Assembly: GCA_017500935.1 (NCBI GenBank)
Contig: JAFVXW010000006.1
Location: 1 to 32,122 of the forward strand
Direction: 5' to 3'
DNA length: 32,122 nucleotides
Origin: Lachnospiraceae bacterium
GTDB lineage: Bacteria; Bacillota; Clostridia; Lachnospirales; Lachnospiraceae
The translations under genes were made by a program, and so were the position numbers. The notes under the pieces were generated by a model. It was not told the origin of the DNA. It saw nothing but the letters and a program-made list of their open reading frames with translations, and searched no databases. Position 1 is the stretch's first letter, and each line of letters opens with the position of its first letter. Below are positions 16,218 through 24,672 of the stretch, in pieces.

Positions 16218-16868
16218 TTATTCTATCGGCAGTAAAAATTCTGAGGTAAAAGCCCCGTCCTCACTGTTATATTTACACCAGCCGCCATGATTTTCAATAA
16301 TACTTTCCACACGTTTCAGACCAAATCCATGGAGTCCCTGCTTTCCGGACAAAAACAGGCTGCTGTGTTTCTTCTGTTTTTCTCCCGCCGCGTTGATCAT
16401 GGAAAAATACAGCATCTTTTCTTTTTTCCTGCAGTAAATCCGGATGAAACGTGCATGCTCTTCTATTTTTTCACAAGCCTCTATGGCATTGTCTAAAAGA
16501 TTCCCCAGAATGATCCCCAGTTCCACATCCGAAACTGCCAGCCGATCCGGAATCTGTACCTTGATCGTCAGTTTAATCCCCTTTTTCTTCGCCTGCGCAA
16601 GCTTTGCAGACAGGATGGCATCCGCTGAAATATTTCCTGTCTTGAGCAGCGTATCCACATGCTGCAGGTCATCATCCAACTGCTCCAAATACCCCAGTGC
16701 CCTGTCATACTCGCCTGCCTCCAATTGACCTTTCAGCACCTGCAGATGATGGTGAAAATCATGCTTATATCCCCGCATCTCGCTGTAAATGGAGCGTACC
16801 TCATCCAGGTGCTTCTGCGCCTGCTGTGTCTGCAGCTCGACAATTTTTAAAAAAGTCTTTTTTCTCAT
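16218..16868 (-). CDS. GHKL-type sensor histidine kinase without membrane domain
   Basis: The 216-residue protein corresponds to only the kinase part of the AgrC/VirS-like group. It has a helical dimerisation region with the phospho-acceptor His36 in GYKHDFHHHLQVL, and a GHKL ATPase domain with the N box LGNLLDNAIEACEK (Asn126) and a G box GLHGFGLKRVESIIENHGG (about 178-196). The usual five to six N-terminal membrane helices are absent: only 23 bases separate it from the upstream regulator gene, so no room exists for them, and the start with AGAGGTGTTGG upstream looks native. It should be cytosolic, and would need a partner or an internal signal. It is co-transcribed with the LytTR regulator, which it presumably phosphorylates, and with the two ABC genes. 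Confidence 0.88.
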   Translation of the reverse strand: MRKKTFLKIVELQTQQAQKHLDEVRSIYSEMRGYKHDFHHHLQVLKGQLEAGEYDRALGYLEQLDDDLQHVDTLLKTGNISADAILSAKLAQAKKKGIKLTIKVQIPDRLAVSDVELGIILGNLLDNAIEACEKIEEHARFIRIYCRKKEKMLYFSMINAAGEKQKKHSSLFLSGKQGLHGFGLKRVESIIENHGGWCKYNSEDGAFTSEFLLPIE

Positions 16869-16891
16869 CCAACACCTCTGTTGTATCGCGC

Positions 16892-17587
16892 TTACAATTC
16901 AATATAAGCCCGGCTCACGGCATCATAATTTCCCCGTGCAAGCGGAAGTTCCTTGCCGCCATTTACTGTCACCGATTTTCTTGAAATCCTGGTGATCTGC
17001 TTTAATGACACCAGATAGCTTCTGTGTATCCTGAAAAAAGCATGTCCCAGCTTTTCCCCAAATCCAGAAATACTTTCTTTGATCCGATACTCCCGTTCTG
17101 CCGTATGTATGGAAATATAGTGCGAAAACGCCTCCACATACAAAATCTCATCCAGTAAAAGCTTCCGCGTCTCACCTTCGCATACAACGATCACAGATGC
17201 CGGCTCCTTCTGCATTTTTTCATATGCCTTATCCAACACCGGAAACAGTATTTTATCTGACAAAGGTTTTGTCAGATAATGCAGGGCATCCACCTCATAA
17301 CCCTCTCTCCAGAATTCAAAATGAGAGGTAACAAAAACAATCTCTGCCCGCAGTCCGCTTTGCCGCAGTTTTTTTGCCAGCGCAACACCTGACATTTCAC
17401 ACATCTCCACGTCCAGAAGCAAAAGATCCCATATTTTATCTTCTTCATATGCAAACAGGAATGCTTCCGCCGATGCAAAAACCGAAACCAGCACCGCAAT
17501 TTCAGCCTTTGCCGCCCATGCATTCACATAGGATTCAATCTTTTCACTGTCAGTTTTGTTGTCGTCCATGACGGCTATCTTTATCAT
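16892..17587 (-). CDS. LytTR family response regulator
   Basis: The 231-residue protein has a receiver domain (about residues 1-120) with acidic pocket Asp8/Asp9, phospho-acceptor Asp59 (LLLLDVEM) and Lys in YLTKPLS, followed by a LytTR DNA-binding domain (about 130-230) with the segments ILYVEAFSHYISIHT, FFRIHRSYLVSL and VTVNGGKELPLARGNYD. I place the start at the ATG at 17587, which is preceded by AAGGTGAG, rather than at a GTG/ATG 15 codons further upstream, because that extension reads through the promoter's transcript start region. LytTR proteins bind direct repeats and commonly control peptide, exporter and quorum-sensing genes. It heads the operon with kinase and ABC exporter pair; a sigma-A-like promoter lies just upstream. 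Confidence 0.92.
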   Translation of the reverse strand: MIKIAVMDDNKTDSEKIESYVNAWAAKAEIAVLVSVFASAEAFLFAYEEDKIWDLLLLDVEMCEMSGVALAKKLRQSGLRAEIVFVTSHFEFWREGYEVDALHYLTKPLSDKILFPVLDKAYEKMQKEPASVIVVCEGETRKLLLDEILYVEAFSHYISIHTAEREYRIKESISGFGEKLGHAFFRIHRSYLVSLKQITRISRKSVTVNGGKELPLARGNYDAVSRAYIEL

Positions 17588-17623
17588 TGTCTCACCTTTG
17601 TCACTATAAAGTCTGATGACTTC

Positions 17624-17651
17624 ATTATACAAGATATCCTTTTTTAATCAA
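17624..17651 (-). promoter_or_regulatory. Sigma-A-like promoter of the two-component/ABC operon
   Basis: On the minus strand TTGATT (17646-17651) and a perfect TATAAT (17624-17629) are 16 bases apart, about 37 bases upstream of the regulator's ATG. Confidence 0.65.
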
Positions 17652-17742
17652 TACACTTATATTCTGCCCACATATGCATCATTGACAGCTTATGTTGTGC
17701 CCAATCTTAAGCTATGCCGGCGCATACGAAACACATTTCTCC

Positions 17743-17839
17743 TGAAATCATGCAAATAACACTTTTTTGAAAATTTGCCTGCTTTCACAATTTTCGCCGG
17801 CAGACAAAATCCTAGAAATCGCTAATTTGCCTGCTTTCA
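17743..17839. repeat. Three copies of a 16-base motif upstream of the two-component operon
   Basis: AATTTGCCTGCTTTCA occurs twice without a mismatch, at 17772-17787 and 17824-17839, with starts 52 bases apart (about five helical turns). A third copy in the opposite orientation, TGAAATCATGCAAATA at 17743-17758, matches at 13 of 16 positions and forms an inverted repeat with the first. They lie about 90-190 bases upstream of the promoter -35 box of the regulator gene and could be binding sites for a regulator. Confidence 0.5.
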
Positions 17840-17903
17840 GCCGGATTACAGTACATTCACAGCAAAAATTTATCGCCACGTCAAAAAAATATAATCTATC
17901 GTA

Positions 17904-17937
17904 TAAAAAAATCCGGACTTCTTTCGAAATCCGGATT
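17904..17937 (-). terminator. Terminator of tRNA-Tyr
   Basis: On the minus strand AATCCGGA (17930-17937) pairs with TCCGGATT (17910-17917), followed by a run of T. It begins 13 bases past the tRNA 3' end. Confidence 0.8.
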
Positions 17938-17949
17938 CCTTATTCTGCA

Positions 17950-18031
17950 TGGATGGGGGTGGATTCGAACCACCGAAGCAATTTGCAGCAGATTTACAGT
18001 CTGTCCCCTTTGGCCACTCGGGAACCCATCC
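17950..18031 (-). tRNA. tRNA-Tyr (GTA)
   Basis: The acceptor strands GGATGGG and CCCATCC pair fully, and the T arm reads GGTGGTTCGAATCCACC. Anticodon GTA is at 17995-17997 in ACTGTAAATC. There is a long variable arm, as in bacterial tRNA-Tyr. CCA is not encoded, which makes it dependent on the CCA-adding enzyme found later in this window. Confidence 0.95.
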
Positions 18032-18070
18032 ATTGACGCTGCCAGAGTAATCTCTGCAACGTACTTTATA

Positions 18071-18099
18071 CTTATAACATAAATCGACTAAAATTGCAA
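18071..18099 (-). promoter_or_regulatory. Promoter of tRNA-Tyr
   Basis: TTGCAA (18094-18099) and TATAAG (18071-18076) on the minus strand are 17 bases apart, 40 bases upstream of the tRNA. The -35 box lies inside the last codons of the preceding glycoside hydrolase gene. Confidence 0.5.
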
Positions 18100-20232
18100 G
18101 AAGTTTTTTCGAACCTTTTGAATTTCCAGTTCATTTTCTTCTTCATAGACATGCTGCAGCACCATCGCAGAGGTTCGCGGCATTGTCACTTTGACTTTTC
18201 CACCTGTTACCTCATACTCTTCCGGCAGAATATCATAACCTCTGTCACTGGTCATAATCAGGCGTTTTAAGGTACATTCCTGCGGAATGCCAAGTTCCCA
18301 TACAGAGATTTCTCTGGTCACCTCACCGTCATTGTTGTTTACCAGAATCACCGACTGACGATCCCTGGTAAAGCGGCCGTATGCCATAAAATTGTAATCG
18401 GAAGTCAGCCATTTGAGGGAACCGGTTCTAAATTCCGGATTCTCCCTGTGCATTTTTATAATATCGCGATGAAACTCGATCAGCTTTTTATCTTCATTTC
18501 CCCAGGGATAGGTACGCCTGTTGTCCGGATCGGTAAAACCGCATAAACCTGCTTCATCGCCGTAATAAACGGTAGGTGCACCGGTCCAGGTCATCTGGAT
18601 CACCACTGCTTCCCGCAGGACAGCCTTGTTGACATCCTGGTTGGCAGCTTCCGGTCCCAGATTGTTGGTTCTGCCCACTTTGTGATTGGTTCGGGTCAAA
18701 AAGCGGGAATGATCATGGTTAGACAATTCATTCATACTGGTCATCCAGGAAGGCATCGACATAGATGCCCCATGATATGCCATGGAATTGAAAAAATGCT
18801 GTGCATTTCCGAACAGATCGTCACGGCGATCATCGCTGTGCTTTTCCATACCGGTCAAAAACCAGGTCACAGGCTCCATGAACGCATCATAATTCATGAT
18901 AGTATCCCACTGATCTCCCTGCAGCCATGCGGAAGTATCTCCGTAATGCTCAGCCAGAATGATCGCATTGGGATTTGCTTCTTTGACGGCATCACGGAAT
19001 TTTGCCCAGAACTTATGATTATAGTCCGGGGAATGTCCAAGATCCGCTGCCACGTCCAGACGCCATCCATCTGCACAATACGGCGCAGAAACCCATTTTT
19101 TCCCAATAAATAAAATATAGTCTTCCAATGCACGGGACTGCTCATAATTTAACTTTGGCAGAGTGTCATGTCCCCACCATCCGTCATAAGTCGGATTATA
19201 CGGAAAACGACTGTTGTCTTTAAACTGGAAAAAATCATGATACGGACTGTCTGCCGAAATATATGCCCCCTTCTCATACCCGGGCGCATTTTCATAAATC
19301 CTCTCTCTGTCCAGCCATTTATTGAAAGAACCACAGTGATTGAATACGCCGTCCAGAATCACACGCATTCCACGCCTGTGTGCCTCTTCCACCAGTTTCA
19401 TAAAAAGTGCATCGCTGGCTTCCAGATTTGCAGGATCTGTCACACGTGTAATATAGCGGGTAGCCTTACTGTTGTCAGTTTCGCAACTTTCCAGAAGATT
19501 TCCCTCGTCTTTTACAATCTTTCCGATATGCGGATCAATGTGCTCATAATCCTGAATATCATACTTATGATTGGAAGGAGAAACAAACAGCGGATTAAAA
19601 TAGATGACTTCCACGCCCAGCTTTTCCAGATAATCCATCTTATCCAGAACCCCCTGCAGATCACCGCCGTAAAAAGAACGCACATCCATCTGAGCCGGGT
19701 ACTGATCCCATTTTTCCACTTTGACAGACTTTGCCCCAATATACTGATACTCGTTGCTCAGCACATCATTGGACGGATCCCCATTATAAAAACGATCCAC
19801 ATAAAGCTGATAAATGACCGCTCCCTTTGCCCATTCAGGTGTGGAAAAACCGGGGATAATCACAAAATTATAATGTTCATCCGGACGCTTTACAACACCG
19901 CGAAAATCATAATAACAGGTAATATGACCTGCATTCACTTCAAAATAATAGGAAATTTTTTCATTATCCAGCTGAACCCTGACTTCATAATAATCAAACT
20001 GTACATCTGAGGCCACTTTGAACATCAGCTGTTTTTGTCCTTTACACACCAAAAAAACCCGGTCAATATTGTTCTTTTTGGAACGAAACCAGATTTTTAC
20101 CTTGCTGTAGGGCGCGGGCTCTGCGGGCGTCACATAATGTTCTGTTGTATCACTATAAAGCGCTCTCTTGCTGAAAACAGGGCGCACCTCATTCATATAC
20201 TTTTGTGAATTAAATAAATGATTTGTGTCCAT
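18088..20232 (-). CDS. GH13 alpha-glucan hydrolase, neopullulanase/cyclomaltodextrinase-like
   Basis: The 714-residue protein hydrolyses alpha-glucans such as maltodextrins, cyclodextrins or pullulan. An N-terminal beta-sandwich (about 25-135) of the CBM34 type precedes the GH13 barrel, which starts at FSTPEWAKGAVIYQLYVDRF. The three catalytic acids are placed: nucleophile Asp393 (GWRLDVAADLG), acid/base Glu428 (LAEHYGD) and Asp507 (SNHDHSRF). A C-terminal beta domain follows (about 630-714). No signal peptide is seen, so it is probably intracellular and acts on imported oligosaccharides. I choose ATG 20232 (AGAGGT 7 bases upstream) rather than an in-frame start 17 codons upstream, which would sit inside the predicted promoter. 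It appears to be a single gene, with its own promoter, followed by the tRNA-Tyr gene. Confidence 0.93.
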   Translation of the reverse strand: MDTNHLFNSQKYMNEVRPVFSKRALYSDTTEHYVTPAEPAPYSKVKIWFRSKKNNIDRVFLVCKGQKQLMFKVASDVQFDYYEVRVQLDNEKISYYFEVNAGHITCYYDFRGVVKRPDEHYNFVIIPGFSTPEWAKGAVIYQLYVDRFYNGDPSNDVLSNEYQYIGAKSVKVEKWDQYPAQMDVRSFYGGDLQGVLDKMDYLEKLGVEVIYFNPLFVSPSNHKYDIQDYEHIDPHIGKIVKDEGNLLESCETDNSKATRYITRVTDPANLEASDALFMKLVEEAHRRGMRVILDGVFNHCGSFNKWLDRERIYENAPGYEKGAYISADSPYHDFFQFKDNSRFPYNPTYDGWWGHDTLPKLNYEQSRALEDYILFIGKKWVSAPYCADGWRLDVAADLGHSPDYNHKFWAKFRDAVKEANPNAIILAEHYGDTSAWLQGDQWDTIMNYDAFMEPVTWFLTGMEKHSDDRRDDLFGNAQHFFNSMAYHGASMSMPSWMTSMNELSNHDHSRFLTRTNHKVGRTNNLGPEAANQDVNKAVLREAVVIQMTWTGAPTVYYGDEAGLCGFTDPDNRRTYPWGNEDKKLIEFHRDIIKMHRENPEFRTGSLKWLTSDYNFMAYGRFTRDRQSVILVNNNDGEVTREISVWELGIPQECTLKRLIMTSDRGYDILPEEYEVTGGKVKVTMPRTSAMVLQHVYEEENELEIQKVRKNFLQF

Positions 20233-20254
20233 AAATATACCTCTACATTTTAGT

Positions 20255-20283
20255 ATTTTACAGGACATTAACAAGTTAATCAA
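20255..20283 (-). promoter_or_regulatory. Sigma-A-like promoter of the GH13 gene
   Basis: TTGATT (20278-20283) and TAAAAT (20255-20260) on the minus strand are separated by 17 bases, 23 bases upstream of the ATG at 20232. Confidence 0.6.
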
Positions 20284-20313
20284 GTAAAATTATCCAACTG
20301 CATATACAAAATT

Positions 20314-20512
20314 GCAGCCGAGCGCGGTCACCGACAGGCGACATTTTCCGCGCGCGCTCGTGCGCATCCCCCGCAGGCTGAAAATCTTCACCCCGCCGTG
20401 CACACTCGCGAGCATAGCTCGCTCGTTCGCGGGCTTCGCCCTATACAATCAAAGCGGCCCGGACTTATGCAAGCAAGCTTGCAGCATCCGCTCCGCTTTG
20501 ATTGTGCACGGC
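20314..20512. other. GC-rich structured intergenic element (candidate ncRNA or dispersed palindromic repeat)
   Basis: This stretch is markedly richer in GC than its flanks and contains nested inverted repeats in two domains. The first: CAGCC (20315-20319) with GGCTG (20376-20380), enclosing GAGCGCG/CGCGCTC-type pairing (20319-20326 with 20353-20360). The second: GCCGTGCAC (20395-20403) with GTGCACGGC (20504-20512) encloses GCGAGC-ATA-GCTCGC (20408-20422), GGGC-TTC-GCCC (20431-20441), and a perfect 12-bp arm CAATCAAAGCGG (20446-20457) with CCGCTTTGATTG (20493-20504). That arm contains CGGA/TCCG and then GCAAGC-AA-GCTTGC. No protein frame explains it. It lies between the ftsH terminator and the GH13 promoter, so it is in neither transcript's leader. 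A terminator hairpin follows on the plus-strand side. Confidence 0.55.
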
Positions 20513-20528
20513 TCATGCCTAAACGGAA

Positions 20529-20558
20529 AAAAAGAACAGTGGGGTAACTGTTCTTTTT
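20529..20558 (-). terminator. Hairpin terminator, probably of the ftsH transcript, bidirectional
   Basis: A 12-bp stem (AAAAAGAACAGT with ACTGTTCTTTTT) has a six-base loop GGGGTA. On the minus strand a run of seven T follows, about 150 bases past the ftsH stop. On the plus strand five T follow, so it could also end a plus-strand transcript of the adjacent structured element. Confidence 0.7.
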
Positions 20559-20707
20559 CAGAGAAGGTATTTCTTCTTATGGGGTATAGCAAAAAACTAT
20601 AATGTATTGGGGGGGGTTACGCTTATTATAATAGCAAAACCTCCCCATTTTGTACATATTCGTTTTTCACAAACTTCACAATTCGTTGTTTGTGTTTTTG
20701 TAAATAA

Positions 20708-22516
20708 TCACCAAAGAGCTTCGAATTCCTCACGGCTGATCTTTTCTTTTTCTAAAAGCAGCTGTGCGCAGCGGTCTAAAACATCTCTGTTTTCAGAAAT
20801 GATCTCTGTCGCTTTTGCGTAACACTCATCCACGATCCGTTTGACTTCACGGTCGATCTCGCCGCTGACAAGTTCGCTGTGTCCCTTGGTATGTGCCAGG
20901 TCGCGGCCGATGAATACTTCGTCGTCATCGTTCTCGTAACAGATCACACCGATGTTTTCGGACATGCCGTAGCGGGTAACCATCTTTCTTGCCACCTGGG
21001 TTGCTTTCTTGATATCACTGGATGCACCTGTGGTAATATCATCAAACACCAGCTGTTCCGCGATGCGTCCGCCCATGGAAACCATGATCTCCTGCATCAT
21101 ACGGCCTTTGGTCATGAACATTTCATCCTTTTCCGGAAGCGGCATGGTGTAGCCTGCTGCACCGATACCGGTAGGAATGATGGAAATACTGTATACAGGG
21201 CCCACATCAGGAAGCAGATGGAATAAGATCGCATGACCTGCTTCGTGGAATGCGGTGATCTTCTTTTCCTTATCGGAAATGATACGGCTTCTCTTCTCAG
21301 CACCGATACCGACCTTGACAAAGGCCTTGCGGATATCCTCCTGAGACAGATATGCGCGGTCATCTCTTGCAGCGCCGATAGCCGCCTCGTTCATCAGATT
21401 CTCCAGATCAGCTCCGGTAAAGCCGGCTGTTGTCTGTGCGATCTGTGCCAGATCCACATCATCACCCAGAGGCTTGTTTTTAGCATGCACTTTCAGGATA
21501 TCTTCTCTGCCGCCCACATCAGGTGTTCCCACGCTGATCTTACGGTCAAAACGGCCCGGACGCAGGATCGCGGGGTCCAGAATATCCACGCGATTGGTCG
21601 CTGCCATCACGATAATGCCTTCGTTTACGCCAAAACCATCCATTTCCACAAGCATCTGGTTCAATGTCTGTTCACGTTCGTCATGGCCGCCGCCCATACC
21701 GGTACCTCTGCGGCGTGCAACCGCATCGATCTCATCGATAAACACGATACAGGGTGAATTCTTTTTGGCATCTTCAAACAGGTCGCGCACACGGGATGCA
21801 CCGACACCCACAAACATCTCCACAAAGTCAGAACCGGAAATAGAGAAAAACGGCACATTGGCTTCGCCTGCGATCGCCTTTGCAAGCAAAGTCTTACCGG
21901 TTCCGGGAGGGCCTTCCAAAAGCACACCCTTCGGAATGCGTGCACCAACTCTGGTAAACTTGCCGGGAGACTTTAAAAACTCCACGATCTCTTCCAGTTC
22001 TTCTTTTTCTTCCTTAAGACCAGCCACGTCCTTTAATCTGATCCTGTTTTCACCGGCATTGCTCATCTTGGCACGGCTCTTGCCAAAATTCATCATTTTG
22101 CTGCCGCCGCCAGCCTGCGCATTCTGCGCATTCATCATCATAAAGATAAAGAACAGACCGATCACCATGATCAGAGACGGCACAATATCAGATAAAAAGA
22201 TATTTTCCTGCGGCACATCCTGCACAACAGGATCGATCCCCGCCTCCTGCAGATACTTAAGCGGTTCTTTGACATCCGGTACATTCAAAAGCTTCTCCTG
22301 TCCTGATGTCAGGTAAATCTCTACGGAACCAGTCGGCACTTCCCTGTTCTGAATGATCGTTGCGCCGGCAACCTCGCCGTTATCCAGCATCTGCTGAAAT
22401 TCTTCCTGTGTACATTTGTTTTCCATACGCTGCAGCGTACCGGAAAACCAGAACAGCAACATTGCAATGATCAATAAGGAAAAAATCAGATTGATTCCTC
22501 TGCTGTTTTTGCCCAA
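20708..22516 (-). CDS. ftsH: ATP-dependent zinc metalloprotease FtsH
   Basis: The 602-residue membrane-anchored protease degrades misfolded and regulatory membrane and cytosolic proteins. Two membrane segments near residues 9-30 and 107-130 flank an extracytoplasmic part. The AAA+ domain follows, with Walker A GPPGTGKT (about 203-210), Walker [10 protein letters not shown] and the arginine-finger region RPGRFDR. The zinc site HEAGH is at 424-428. Length and order are normal. The ATG at 22516 is preceded by AAGGAGG. It is the last gene of the tilS-hpt-ftsH group, 60 bases after hpt, an order conserved in Bacillus and clostridia. A run of eight G (20609-20616) lies between its stop and the terminator. 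Confidence 0.98.
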   Translation of the reverse strand: MGKNSRGINLIFSLLIIAMLLFWFSGTLQRMENKCTQEEFQQMLDNGEVAGATIIQNREVPTGSVEIYLTSGQEKLLNVPDVKEPLKYLQEAGIDPVVQDVPQENIFLSDIVPSLIMVIGLFFIFMMMNAQNAQAGGGSKMMNFGKSRAKMSNAGENRIRLKDVAGLKEEKEELEEIVEFLKSPGKFTRVGARIPKGVLLEGPPGTGKTLLAKAIAGEANVPFFSISGSDFVEMFVGVGASRVRDLFEDAKKNSPCIVFIDEIDAVARRRGTGMGGGHDEREQTLNQMLVEMDGFGVNEGIIVMAATNRVDILDPAILRPGRFDRKISVGTPDVGGREDILKVHAKNKPLGDDVDLAQIAQTTAGFTGADLENLMNEAAIGAARDDRAYLSQEDIRKAFVKVGIGAEKRSRIISDKEKKITAFHEAGHAILFHLLPDVGPVYSISIIPTGIGAAGYTMPLPEKDEMFMTKGRMMQEIMVSMGGRIAEQLVFDDITTGASSDIKKATQVARKMVTRYGMSENIGVICYENDDDEVFIGRDLAHTKGHSELVSGEIDREVKRIVDECYAKATEIISENRDVLDRCAQLLLEKEKISREEFEALW

Positions 22517-22576
22517 TTCGTCCTCCTTTAAACCCTTCCGTCAGGGTTGTTGCATATATTTCTGAATCAAAATTTA

Positions 22577-23101
22577 TCAGTCAAATTTTACCACGCCAAT
22601 ATAAGGCAGATTGCGGTAACGCTGTGCATAGTCCAGACCGTATCCAACCACAAATTCATCCGGAATCTGGAAACAGGTGTAATCCACAGGAACCTGCACA
22701 ACACGTCTGTCAGGCTTGTCCAGCAGCGTACAAAGCGCAAGACTCTCAGGATTGCGGTCTTTTAAAAGCTTCATCAGGTGGCTTAAGGTTCTGCCGGTAT
22801 CCACAATATCCTCAACAATCAGAACATGCTTACCCATGATGGAATCGTCCAGATCCTTGACGATCTTGATGGAACCGCTGGAAACGGTACTGCTGCCATA
22901 GCTGGAAACAGACATAAAGTCCATGGAAACCGGAACGGTAATACGTTTTGCCAGTTCACACATAAAGAAAGCGCCGCCCTTTAATACACAGATCAGATGC
23001 ACTTCTTTTCCTTCATAATCCTTGCTGATCTGCTCACCGATCGCCTGAATTCTCTCATCAACTTCTTTTTCAGTCAATAATACTTCCACTCTCTCTGCCA
23101 T
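22577..23101 (-). CDS. hpt: Hypoxanthine phosphoribosyltransferase
   Basis: The 174-residue enzyme salvages hypoxanthine and guanine by joining them to PRPP to give IMP and GMP. The PRPP-binding motif VLIVEDIVDTGRTL is at residues 93-106, the LKGG loop at 40-43 and SYGSST at 67-72; the C-terminal base-binding segment is IPDEFVVGYGLDYAQRYRNLP. Length matches the family. The ATG at 23101 has ACAGGAGG upstream and overlaps the end of tilS by 32 bases, so the genes are co-transcribed and probably coupled. Confidence 0.96.
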   Translation of the reverse strand: MAERVEVLLTEKEVDERIQAIGEQISKDYEGKEVHLICVLKGGAFFMCELAKRITVPVSMDFMSVSSYGSSTVSSGSIKIVKDLDDSIMGKHVLIVEDIVDTGRTLSHLMKLLKDRNPESLALCTLLDKPDRRVVQVPVDYTCFQIPDEFVVGYGLDYAQRYRNLPYIGVVKFD

Positions 23102-24569
23102 CTTCTTTTCCTCCTGTAATTTTGACCTGCAGTATTCTTTTTGTGTCAGGGCTTACCTTATAGAATGCGCTGATCCTGTAACCGGGAACCCATATCACAT
23201 GCGGACCGTCTGCCAGAAAAACGATCCTGTCACGCAAAGCCGCAGGTATTTTCTGTTCCATAAAAAAACGCTTCAGAGGCTTTTTACTGCCGCAGGGATC
23301 GATCGTAAGAAAATCTCCCTGTTGTCTGGTGCGAAACATAACCGATTCTAATATTTTATCATAATCAAACCATTTCGTATACGCTTTTTCTGGAATATTC
23401 TTTGAAAAAGTCTCCCAGTCCGCTTCTGTTTTCCAATCCTGACAGGGCATATCAAAAACTGCTGCTTCCACCTGCCCGATTCCCGCAACATTCTGAAGAC
23501 CTTCCTGCAAAAAAACGCTTCTTTTTTCCTCTCCCGGCGCAGGCGCCTGCATCTGTGTCTGATAAGGCATGATCAGCACCTGATCAAACTGTCGCTCTGC
23601 CCGTATCTGACAGACCGGAATCTCTATTTTCCTTCCGCTTTGACAGGACAGCTCCAACAGGCGTCCAACCTGAGCCACATGCGCTGCTGTCAGATCCTTT
23701 CCTGTTCCGGCTGCCAAAAGCAAGGAATACAGAATCTGATCCTGCAAAAAAGCATCCTCTTTCTGAAACAGGGAAACATCGATGCTCCAGCCATTCTCCT
23801 TCTGCACGCAGCAGCGCTCCAGCGCCTGTTTTGTCATCCGTTCCACAAAATCAGAAGTATCCATCAAAAGCTGCGCTTCCTGCGCCAGATGTTCCCTGGC
23901 CCGGTCACAGACCATATCGGACGCGGCCGGTAAAATATGATTCCTGATCCGGTTTCTGGTATACAGATCCTGTGCGTTGGTGGCATCTGTTCTCCAGTCA
24001 ATACCCTCTTTTTTTAAAAAATCCTCAATTTCATCCCTTGTACAGCCTAAAAGCGGCCGGATCAAACGTGTGCCGCTTTGCATTTTCCGGACATGCCGGA
24101 TGGAAGCCATCCCTTTTAAGCCTGTTCCGCGGAACAGATGAAACAAAAGCGTTTCAGCGCGGTCATCACTGTTATGTGCCACGGCAATACAGCCCTGACC
24201 GCCGCCATGCATACGCTGCATATCCCGCAATGCTGCCTCAAATGCCTCATACCGCACTTTTCTTCCGGCTTCCTCACAGGAAATATGCTCCTGCTGCGCA
24301 ATCGCCTCCACATCCTTTTTCACCAGAACAAAATCGACCTTCCATGCTTTGCAAAGCGCTTCCACGTATGCCGCATCCTCAGAGGCTTCCGGGCGGATCC
24401 TGTGATCAACATGCACGACCGTCAGCGCAAAGTCCAGTTTTTCTCTTAATGCAGCAAGTACCCTGAGAAGACATACAGAATCTGCGCCTCCGGACACGCC
24501 GGCCACCACATTGTCATTGCTGTCCAGCATATGAAATTTTTGCAAATATCGCAGCACTTTCTCTGTCAT
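23070..24569 (-). CDS. tilS: tRNA(Ile)-lysidine synthase
   Basis: This 499-residue enzyme attaches lysine to C34 of tRNA-Ile(CAT) so that it reads AUA codons. The ATP-binding PP-loop SGGADS is at residues 26-31, followed by VVHVDHRIRPEA and AVAHNSDDRAETLLFHLFRGTG, both typical. The N-terminal catalytic domain (to about 210) is followed by a helical tRNA-binding region and a C-terminal TilS domain (about 405-480, with RTRQQGDFLTIDPCGSKK and then LKRFFMEQKIPAALRD). It lies between the spoIIE-like gene and hpt, as in Bacillus subtilis. The last ~10 codons overlap hpt. TilS is essential in most bacteria, which fits its place in a housekeeping block. Confidence 0.96.
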   Translation of the reverse strand: MTEKVLRYLQKFHMLDSNDNVVAGVSGGADSVCLLRVLAALREKLDFALTVVHVDHRIRPEASEDAAYVEALCKAWKVDFVLVKKDVEAIAQQEHISCEEAGRKVRYEAFEAALRDMQRMHGGGQGCIAVAHNSDDRAETLLFHLFRGTGLKGMASIRHVRKMQSGTRLIRPLLGCTRDEIEDFLKKEGIDWRTDATNAQDLYTRNRIRNHILPAASDMVCDRAREHLAQEAQLLMDTSDFVERMTKQALERCCVQKENGWSIDVSLFQKEDAFLQDQILYSLLLAAGTGKDLTAAHVAQVGRLLELSCQSGRKIEIPVCQIRAERQFDQVLIMPYQTQMQAPAPGEEKRSVFLQEGLQNVAGIGQVEAAVFDMPCQDWKTEADWETFSKNIPEKAYTKWFDYDKILESVMFRTRQQGDFLTIDPCGSKKPLKRFFMEQKIPAALRDRIVFLADGPHVIWVPGYRISAFYKVSPDTKRILQVKITGGKEDGRESGSIID

Positions 24570-24672
24570 AGCTTTCCTCCTGATGCATGGCTGCCCATGG
24601 CCGCATCCTTTGTATCTCTATATTATGTATTCCGCACTTTTTCCGCGAATCCTCTAAAACAATTCCATCCTA

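Noticed and set aside
17767-18036. Plus-strand 89-codon open frame across the tRNA-Tyr
   Set aside because: It is antisense to the tRNA and its terminator, has no ribosome binding site, and ends in the artefact-type sequence typical of frames through tRNA genes.
19168-20010. Plus-strand 280-codon open frame inside the GH13 gene
   Set aside because: It is antisense to a gene with all catalytic motifs, and its composition (Ile/His rich) is that of a shadow frame.
21474-22316. Plus-strand 280-codon open frame inside ftsH
   Set aside because: Fully antisense to ftsH, no start signal and Ser/Pro-rich shadow composition.
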